Assembly: GCA_964501275.1 (NCBI GenBank) | Contig: CAZCSP010000002.1 | Coordinates: forward strand, 62,001-126,000 | Length of the DNA stretch: 64,000 nucleotides | Reading direction: 5' to 3' | Source: 55-13 sp964501275 | GTDB taxonomy: Bacteria; Armatimonadota; Fimbriimonadia; Fimbriimonadales; Fimbriimonadaceae | Shown: piece after piece, positions 58,144-64,000 of the stretch | Position numbering within the stretch: the first letter of the stretch is position 1 | Layout: the number at the start of each line of letters is the position of its first letter | Program-made: the position numbers and the translations under genes | Notes under the pieces: model-generated | What the model saw: only the letters and a program-made list of their open reading frames with translations | What the model was told of the DNA's origin: nothing | The model's database searches: none

Positions 58144-60101
58144 AGCATCTCCGCCAGGTCCACCAGCCGAATCTCTTCGTCCGTCACCTGCTTGATCGAG
58201 GCGTCTAGCATGATGCGGCAGAAGGGGCAGGCGAGGGCGACCGTCTTGGCTCCCGTATCCACCAACTCTTGGGCTCGGCGGGACGCGGGCCTCTGCTCGG
58301 GCGGCTCGTCCATCCACATCCGACCGCCTCCGGCTCCACAGCAGAGCGTCTTGCGGGCGTAGTGTTTGGGCTCGCCTTCCGGCGCATCGGGGACGTGCGC
58401 GAGGTCATTCAGGTTCGTGTTCTGACCGAGAAGAGCCCGGGGGGCGTCGGCTTCGTTATTGACTCGGCCCAGGTAGCAGGGGTCGTGGAAGACGACCTCC
58501 TTTCGCGGCGGCTTGGCGGCTAACAGGGCTCCCTTTGAGACCAACTGCTGGAGTAGCTGGGTGTGGTGATAGACGTCGTACTTCCCCTCGAATTGCCCGT
58601 ACTCGTTTTTGAAGGTGTTCATGCAGTGCGGACAGGCGGTGACGATCTTCTTGACTCCATAACGTTCGAAGGTCGCCACGTTCCCCATCGCCTTTTCTTG
58701 GTAAAGGAACTCTTCGCCCACTCGCCGTGCCGGATCGCCGGTACAGGCCTCTTCTTGGCCAAGGCAGGCAAACTTGACGCCTGCTTTCTTGAGAAGGTCG
58801 GCGACGGCTTTGGTGGTTTTGACCGCGCCGGGATCGGTGGCCCCGGCACAGCCCACCCAGAAGAGGTACTCAAACTCGACGCCATCGCGGCACAGGGGGA
58901 TATCCAGCCCCTCCATCCACTTCTCCCGCTCCGAGACTGGTTGACCCCAACCATGCCCAGTGGATGCCACCTGCCGAAGCATCGTGGCGGCGGTTCCACT
59001 TAGTTTGCCCTCCGCAACCAAGAACCGGCGGGCATCGACGATCAGGTCCACATGGCGGATGAGCACGGGGCAGGCCTCCACGCAGGCATTGCAGGTGGTG
59101 CATTGCCAGAGCGCTTCTTCCGAGACTGCCTCTGCAATTTCCCGCCCATCCGCCATTGCGGCCCGGATGTCCTGGACCACGCGCTTGGGATTCAAAATCT
59201 TGCCGACTCCGTTCGCCGGGCAAACCTCCGTGCAACGTCCGCACTCCATGCAGGCGTCCAGGGACATCAGGTGCCAGCGGGAGTAGTCCTTGGCCAGCTT
59301 CACCCCGATCTGCTCCGTCTGCTCGACCTCCTCCATCGAGATCGGCTTCAACTCGCCCCAAGGCTGGTCCGGCTTCCCGGCGGTGGTGGCGATGGCCATC
59401 ACGATGTGCCGAATCCGCATCTGGGGCAAGAAGATGAAGAAGAGGCAAACCCAGGAGACGTGGCTCCACCAGGCGAACTGGTAGATGGGAATGGTGGTCT
59501 TGGGGATGATCTGGGCGATCTGGTAACCCACCACCGAGGCGCGGTCCCACTCCTGGGGGTTCGCGCTGATCCGAGCCGCCTCAACCCAATAGCCGCCAAG
59601 GCCCAACATCAGCAGGATCACGAGGGTCGCCCAGTCTCGCCAGTCTGTGGTGATCGGCCCGCCGCGCATCTTATAGCGTCGGATCATCGCCCACACGATT
59701 CCCGCGACGTAGAGCAGGCCGAGCACATCGAACGCGAATTCAAAGGCCAGGTAGTAGGCGCCCTTGTGCCAGTTGGGAATGCCGATCAAGGGGGCATAAG
59801 TCGCGGCCGCCAACAACGTAGTGGCCAGGAAGAGCGACAGAAATCCGTAGAAGATAAACAGGTGCATCGGAGCGCCCGATTTGCGCCGCGAGGTCCTAAC
59901 CTTCCGTTGAAGCAAAACGAACTCTTTGAAATTACCGATCCATTTGCCGAACGACTGCGGCCACGAAACCGGCTTCCCCTGCCGCCAAGCTTTGATGCGC
60001 AGGAAAATCTGGAATGCCATGAGCGCGAGCGACAGGAAGATCAGCACGTAAAAGACGTACTTGCCGTTGCCGATATAAAGAAACTCTTCCCGCGTCTGCA
60101 T
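58104..60101 (-). CDS. EtfD-like membrane Fe-S oxidoreductase
   Basis: The 665-aa protein has about six N-terminal membrane helices of the NarI / cytochrome b type (KYVFYVLIFLSLALMAFQIF, LLYVAGIVWAMIRR). Two [4Fe-4S] motifs follow (CMECGRCTEVCP and CTTCNACVEACP, ~285-345), and two CCG domains (~400-650) with VTACPHCMNTF and LCCGAGGGRM. The architecture matches EtfD / HdrD-like proteins that carry electrons from ETF to quinone. The acyl-CoA dehydrogenase at 61983-63080 could feed such a route. Binding of heme by the N-terminal His residues is inferred. Confidence 0.88.
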   Translation of the reverse strand: MQTREEFLYIGNGKYVFYVLIFLSLALMAFQIFLRIKAWRQGKPVSWPQSFGKWIGNFKEFVLLQRKVRTSRRKSGAPMHLFIFYGFLSLFLATTLLAAATYAPLIGIPNWHKGAYYLAFEFAFDVLGLLYVAGIVWAMIRRYKMRGGPITTDWRDWATLVILLMLGLGGYWVEAARISANPQEWDRASVVGYQIAQIIPKTTIPIYQFAWWSHVSWVCLFFIFLPQMRIRHIVMAIATTAGKPDQPWGELKPISMEEVEQTEQIGVKLAKDYSRWHLMSLDACMECGRCTEVCPANGVGKILNPKRVVQDIRAAMADGREIAEAVSEEALWQCTTCNACVEACPVLIRHVDLIVDARRFLVAEGKLSGTAATMLRQVASTGHGWGQPVSEREKWMEGLDIPLCRDGVEFEYLFWVGCAGATDPGAVKTTKAVADLLKKAGVKFACLGQEEACTGDPARRVGEEFLYQEKAMGNVATFERYGVKKIVTACPHCMNTFKNEYGQFEGKYDVYHHTQLLQQLVSKGALLAAKPPRKEVVFHDPCYLGRVNNEADAPRALLGQNTNLNDLAHVPDAPEGEPKHYARKTLCCGAGGGRMWMDEPPEQRPASRRAQELVDTGAKTVALACPFCRIMLDASIKQVTDEEIRLVDLAEMLQEANSGERTVTP

Positions 60102-60148
60102 CCTTGCTCCCTCACCTTCGAGGTCGGGCTGGTGAAATCCTACCTAGA

Positions 60149-60859
60149 TTATCCTGAAGCGACACTTGGAAGCGGTCCACGAGTCTTTGAGATGTACTCA
60201 GCGACTTCTCCAAACGGGGCTGCCCAGATGTCGTCCGCCGTTGCCAAGTTCTCCAGAAGCATGCGTAAGTCGTCCTCTGCCGCATCAAAGCCGACTTCAA
60301 AGAACTTGTCGAAGACGACGACCGACCAGTTTCCTGGCTCGGGCAGATAAGATTCGATGGAACCCGCCAGATCGCGCCAAGACAGGCTGCGGACGTTAAA
60401 GAGATCGACGTCGTCCACCCGATTCTGCCCGTTCACTACCGACCTCACGCTCGAAAACTGTCTTTGGAGAATGGCGGCGTAGTCTCCGTCGGCGCATAGA
60501 GTCGATTCGCCGGAAAGGGCAAAAGAAACGACGGGGCATCCCAATAGTTCCACAATCCCTTTGTCGGTCATCCGCAGATCGTCGCGGACCATCTCGATTG
60601 TCCAAGAGGGTAGGTCGCCATTTGCAGCAACGCCAAAGTGGCTATGGTTTCCGATTTCATGCCCGTGTGAAACCACCTTCTTCCAAGCGTCTGGTTTCTC
60701 AAGTACCGCTGGTGCTGTTACGAAGAACGTGCCTCGGACGTCCGCCTCCTGAAGAATAGGCGCCACCAACTCCCAATGCTCGGGATAGCCGCCATCAAAG
60801 GTTAGCGACAGCGCCGCTTTTGCCCCATCTGGCCAAGCAAATTCGCCAGCTACCCCCAT
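60149..60859 (-). CDS. NodB-like polysaccharide deacetylase with degenerate metal site
   Basis: The 236-aa protein has the CE4 fold (LSLTFDGGYPEHWELVAPIL, GTFFVTAPA, HGHEIGNHSHFG). The usual TFDDG is TFDGG here, so the metal-binding Asp is replaced by Gly23 while catalytic Asp22 remains. The usual H(S/T)xxH reads HSHFG, lacking the second His at +4. No signal peptide is present. It may be inactive or bind metal differently. It lies just after the Fe-S oxidoreductase gene in genome order and is transcribed toward it. Confidence 0.75.
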   Translation of the reverse strand: MGVAGEFAWPDGAKAALSLTFDGGYPEHWELVAPILQEADVRGTFFVTAPAVLEKPDAWKKVVSHGHEIGNHSHFGVAANGDLPSWTIEMVRDDLRMTDKGIVELLGCPVVSFALSGESTLCADGDYAAILQRQFSSVRSVVNGQNRVDDVDLFNVRSLSWRDLAGSIESYLPEPGNWSVVVFDKFFEVGFDAAEDDLRMLLENLATADDIWAAPFGEVAEYISKTRGPLPSVASG

Positions 60860-60892
60860 TCCACAACCATTATACGGATCATGACGGTCGAG

Positions 60893-61359
60893 TTAACCCT
60901 GTTTCACGAACATCAGGTCGCCCGGCGACTTATCTCCGCCCATATCATCGAGCGCTTTGAGCGATTTTCCATCGGGCTGGACTTCCAAGCGAATAGGTTT
61001 GTCCATCCTCCCGCTCTTGGACATCGTGGAGCCACCCTTGTTGTTTTGCTTCTCGAACTCTTCCGGGCTCAAGCCCATCACGGTCTTGGGCGTCAAGGTG
61101 ATCGTCTTACCACTGAGGCTCCAATCTCCTTCAATCGGGATGATCATCAGCATCAGGGTGAACTGGTTGGCCTCTTTGAGTTCCAAGTCAAAGGACATCA
61201 TGCCGATCATGGCTTCGCCCAGTTTGGCCATCGGGTCGTCCTTGGCGGTCTCCGGCATCTTGACTTCGCCCTTGTATTTGCCAATCAGACTTTGCTGACT
61301 GGCACCACAGCCTACGAGGACCACGCTAACAGGGAGAAAAGGAGAACAATCGACTTCAT
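60893..61359 (-). pseudogene. Putative lipoprotein with one-base frameshift in its signal peptide
   Basis: The main frame encodes LVGCGASQQSLIGKYKG through to a 160-aa ORF ending at 60893, but its own N-terminus from ATG 61375 is unlike a signal (MHNLRHEVDCSPF). In another frame ATG 61359 reads MKSIVLLFSL, which would join VSVVLVGCG to make a perfect lipoprotein signal if one base were added near 61330. A single-base deletion or a sequence error is likely. The body has a GxYxG lipocalin-like opening and no known function. Confidence 0.55.
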
Positions 61360-61389
61360 GTCTCAGATTATGCACCTTCTTGCATGAAC

Positions 61390-61908
61390 TTAGCGGTTGC
61401 TTTTGATGCGATCCAATGCCTTCTCCGCATTTTGGGTCGCCTCTCCCTTCCGAAACTTGTGTCTCCCCTGGAACTTGTCAATGGTTACCGTGAGGCCAAT
61501 CAGCTCCCGTCCTCGCAAGTCGAGGACGATGGGTTTGGCGTAGGCGTTGCGGACCTTTTCGGCATCCAAGACGATGAGGCCCAGCGCCTTTTCATCGGAA
61601 TGCGATGGATTGTTGAACTTGATATCAAGGGTTCGAAGCTCGATGCGCCCGTCCTTGGCTGTCCAAGATCCCTCAAAATTGATCTCCTGATCCTTGGTCC
61701 CAAGACGCATCTTGAACTGCTCCTTGGTGCGAAGAAGCTGAAGGTAGCCGCGCATGACCTCTGCATCGTCCACATAGAAGCCGCCCGTCCAGGTCCCCAC
61801 CACCCCAACCCGATCCTTATCGACCCCTTTCAGCAGAAACAGCGGAACAGAAAGCAGGCAAATGCCGCAGATGGAAAGCAAAACAACAATCGCCCACCTC
61901 TCACCCAT
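61390..61908 (-). CDS. Membrane-anchored 172-aa protein, lipocalin-like opening
   Basis: One N-terminal membrane helix (WAIVVLLSICGICLLSVPLF) is followed by VVGTWTGGFYVDD and beta-rich segments. It resembles the preceding protein in having a GxW/YxG motif after the anchor, which suggests a shared fold. No function is known. Confidence 0.6.
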   Translation of the reverse strand: MGERWAIVVLLSICGICLLSVPLFLLKGVDKDRVGVVGTWTGGFYVDDAEVMRGYLQLLRTKEQFKMRLGTKDQEINFEGSWTAKDGRIELRTLDIKFNNPSHSDEKALGLIVLDAEKVRNAYAKPIVLDLRGRELIGLTVTIDKFQGRHKFRKGEATQNAEKALDRIKSNR

Positions 61909-61982
61909 TTGAGCTAGAGGATACCGGGCGGGGATATGCGATGTGTGGGATGCAGCTACCGGTCCTATTTATGCCCGATAGT

Positions 61983-63080
61983 CTACGTCCCGCTTCCCCT
62001 TATAGTCCTCTTCAAGGTGGCCTCCATGATCGGCGTCGTCTGAGCGCTGACGGTGTAAACGAGGGCTTCTCGGTAGATTCTTTGGGCGGGGTGTTTGAGG
62101 GAGTTGGCGGCGCCGCTGCTCGCGGTGATTCCAGCGTGGGCGCAACGGACCGCGAGATCGATGGCCCAGGCTCGGACATTCAATCTCCATTCCATCACCG
62201 AAGCAGGAGGCGAATCGTCGTTACCGAGGGCTCGTTGGGCCTTCGCGGTCTCGGCTTTGCAGTCGGCAAGCTCCTCTGCCAGACGCTCATGGGTGTCTGT
62301 GAGGAACTGGAATCCGCGCTTATCCGCCGCTCCTTTGAGAACATCCAGCCCTGCCTGGGCGCATCCCAGGGCGAAGTGGCCTTGGAGGGCGATGTTGATC
62401 ATGTCGTTCGCCTGAATCCAACCCGCAGGCTTGATAAAGGCCACGTCGGCGTCGGGGACGAACCAGCCGGTGAAGTCGGCGGTGACGGTCATCGCGGTCT
62501 CCATCGCGGCGAGCTTCATGGGTTGGGAGATGCTGATCTTGCCTTGAGTGGAGTCGGTAGCGACGAAGGGGACCACCGCGAAAACGGCCTGCCCATCTTC
62601 CAAAGTCGCGCCGATCAGGAATTCGGGATAGAACGACCAGCCCGTGATCCAGGGCACATGGCCTGACAGCGAGTACCCGCCATCCACCCGACTGGCCCGC
62701 ATGATCGGCTCGCCCGGACGGCGCAGTTGGCTGAACCCGATTCCGACCAACTTCTCGCCGTTGCCCATCTGCGGCAGATAGCGCCGCTTCAGGTCTTCGT
62801 TATCGCTCTTGGAGATCATCGAGACCGCGCTTTGGTGTTGGGTTTGGAGGAAAGCCAGGGAGCCGGACACACGGGCAACTTCCTCTTGGAAGGTGCGGAA
62901 CGACTCCTCGGACAAGTGGGGGCCACCGTACTCTACCGGGCGCTTCATCGCCATCAGTTCCAGGCGGCACAGGCCATCCAGGGCGACTCTAAGCGCATCG
63001 ACGTCTTGGTCGATCTCTTCGGCGCGGGGGCGCACTTCGTCGTGCAGGTATTGGATGGCGGTCTGAAGAACTCGGTCCAT
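61983..63080 (-). CDS. Acyl-CoA dehydrogenase-like flavoprotein
   Basis: I start at ATG 63080 (365 aa, MDRVLQTAIQYLHDEVRPRA), directly after the glyS stop. Family features are RPVEYGGPHLSEESFRTF, LAFLQTQHQSAVSMI, YSLSGHVPWITGWSFYPEFL and the C-terminal helical part SSGAANSLKHPAQRIYREAL. The middle beta domain and FAD-type contacts are present. The catalytic Glu cannot be placed by eye. It may desaturate acyl-CoA or act on another substrate, as in dibenzothiophene-like flavin monooxygenases of this fold. Confidence 0.8.
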   Translation of the reverse strand: MDRVLQTAIQYLHDEVRPRAEEIDQDVDALRVALDGLCRLELMAMKRPVEYGGPHLSEESFRTFQEEVARVSGSLAFLQTQHQSAVSMISKSDNEDLKRRYLPQMGNGEKLVGIGFSQLRRPGEPIMRASRVDGGYSLSGHVPWITGWSFYPEFLIGATLEDGQAVFAVVPFVATDSTQGKISISQPMKLAAMETAMTVTADFTGWFVPDADVAFIKPAGWIQANDMINIALQGHFALGCAQAGLDVLKGAADKRGFQFLTDTHERLAEELADCKAETAKAQRALGNDDSPPASVMEWRLNVRAWAIDLAVRCAHAGITASSGAANSLKHPAQRIYREALVYTVSAQTTPIMEATLKRTIRGSGT

Positions 63081-63090
63081 GGCCCGCAGG

Positions 63091-64000
63091 CTACTCGGCA
63101 TCCTCCGTGCCAGCCACCACGAGTTTCGAGAAATCGCCTGCTTCCAAAAGTTGCTTGGAGCAGGCATTCATAAGCGTCAGGCGGGCAAAACGGACGTTAT
63201 CCTCTTCCGCCATGACCATCGTCGCCTCAAAGAAGTCGTGGATCGGTCGCTCCAAGGCGCGGGAGAGGGAGACTACGTCCTCGGCCCGCTCATCCTCGAC
63301 CGCCTTCCGTAGTTCATCTTCTCTAAGCTTCAGGGCTTGGAGGAGGGCGAAGCCGGTTTCGGATTGTAGATCGTCGGGTTTGACAGCGGTGATGGGGTTC
63401 TCCTCGGCAAAGGCCACCTCCTTCTTGCGGGCGGCGGCGATGATGTTGAGGGGACGGGTGGCGGCTTGGACGAACGGCGTGTCCTTCGCCAAGGTCTCCA
63501 GACAGCGAATCCGCATCCTCACCCGACGGGGCATACAGGTGTCTTCCGGCGCGGACTCCAGAAGAGAGGCTTGCAGGATGTCGTGACGCACATTTGCCAG
63601 CATCGCTTCGTAGCGCGAGGCAAAGACGCGCTCCAAGGCCGAGAGCGCCCCATCAAGGTCCAGGTCCACGCCCTGCTCTTTGTACAGCCCGATAGCGTAT
63701 GTCAAAAGGTCGGTGTAGCTTGGGATCGGCTTGGACCACATCATGGCGGCGTCGATCAGGATCGTGGCGGCGCGGCGCAGGCCGTAGGGGTCGCTGGACC
63801 CAGAGGGCTCCAAGCCGAGCCCCAGGTAGCCAGCAAGTTTGTCCAACTGGTCCGCCATCGCGACCCGAACCGCCGTCTTGGCTCCGCCCGAGTTGATGTT
63901 CTGGTTCTTGCTGAGATCGTAGTGGGAGGCGATAGCCCAGGCTACATCCTCCAGCATCCCTTCTCTCCTCGCATACTCGCTCCCGATGACGCCTTGGAGC
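63091..64000 (-). CDS. glyS: Glycyl-tRNA synthetase beta subunit (5' part outside window)
   Basis: The frame runs off the right edge; visible upstream codons read LQGVIGSEYARREG, which is the GlyS motif LQGIMGREYA. Within, GLEPSGSSDPYGLRRAATI is the conserved beta-subunit HD-region motif, and the rest (LERVFASRYEAML ... VMAEEDNVRFARLTLMNA) is the C-terminal anticodon-recognition part. About 300 residues are seen of ~690. glyQ and the start are outside. Confidence 0.95.
   Translation of the reverse strand, partial: LQGVIGSEYARREGMLEDVAWAIASHYDLSKNQNINSGGAKTAVRVAMADQLDKLAGYLGLGLEPSGSSDPYGLRRAATILIDAAMMWSKPIPSYTDLLTYAIGLYKEQGVDLDLDGALSALERVFASRYEAMLANVRHDILQASLLESAPEDTCMPRRVRMRIRCLETLAKDTPFVQAATRPLNIIAAARKKEVAFAEENPITAVKPDDLQSETGFALLQALKLREDELRKAVEDERAEDVVSLSRALERPIHDFFEATMVMAEEDNVRFARLTLMNACSKQLLEAGDFSKLVVAGTEDAE

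Overview
The window looks like chromosome from an Armatimonadota bacterium, probably class Fimbriimonadia. The grounds are a Pup-like UBact/Dop/proteasome cluster, two proteins with a short PEP-CTERM-like tail (PEPATxAALGLG followed by basic residues), a DUF1559-type prepilin and a high-GC sequence rich in hydrolases and electron-transfer enzymes. This assignment is inference from family knowledge; no 16S gene is present. I see no tRNA, rRNA, CRISPR array or insertion sequence.

Region 1-28.9 kb (minus strand) is one long gene train encoding an extracellular-type contractile injection system (CIS), a phage-tail-like nanomachine. Read in transcription order it has: sheath, tube, tail-assembly-chaperone-like protein, a DUF6760-like ORF without a start codon, a 98-aa protein, a 2154-aa DUF4157 putative payload, a second tube protein, an 835-aa Pro/Ser-rich protein, a LysM hub protein, a VgrG split into gpD and gpV parts, an extra beta-helix protein, a PAAR tip, gp25, baseplate J, tail protein I, a DUF4159-like protein, two large single-pass membrane proteins with Ig/IPT-like domains, a secreted caspase-like protease with a DUF4384-like domain, and a secreted protein cut by the window edge. 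The usual AAA+ ATPase, tape measure and cap genes are not in the window.

Region 29-35.9 kb holds an acyltransferase, a PEP-CTERM-like protein, a prepilin, a CsoR-type metal sensor with a palindromic operator, plsX with its yceD (DUF177) partner, and an HDOD protein. Region 35.9-39.8 kb is a lipoprotein followed by dop, ubact and prcB (proteasome beta). An 18-bp hairpin sits over the prcB ribosome-binding site. The alpha subunit, a PafA ligase and the ring ATPase are not in the window.

Region 39.8-52 kb carries an outer-membrane-like protein, an isochorismatase-like hydrolase, pyrD, a secreted 5'-nucleotidase, an M48 peptidase, a HepT/MntA toxin-antitoxin pair, queC, a PEP-CTERM-like protein, leuC, and the conserved rpmH-rnpA-yidD-yidC-jag block. 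Region 52-64 kb has a broken 'crystallin J1-like' gene, fabH, fahA with a partner gene, an ANTAR regulator, acpS, a VapBC-type pair, an EtfD-like Fe-S membrane oxidoreductase, a degenerate polysaccharide deacetylase, two small envelope proteins (one apparently frameshifted), an acyl-CoA dehydrogenase and the 3' part of glyS.

Intergenic DNA is notable. Three loci carry inverted arrays of an octamer (CTGGATTG / CAATCCAG), all lying inside gene trains. A separate CGGTGG-rich repeat occurs at two loci, and several perfect palindromes with 3-nt loops occur. Four gene pairs share a TTGA start/stop overlap.
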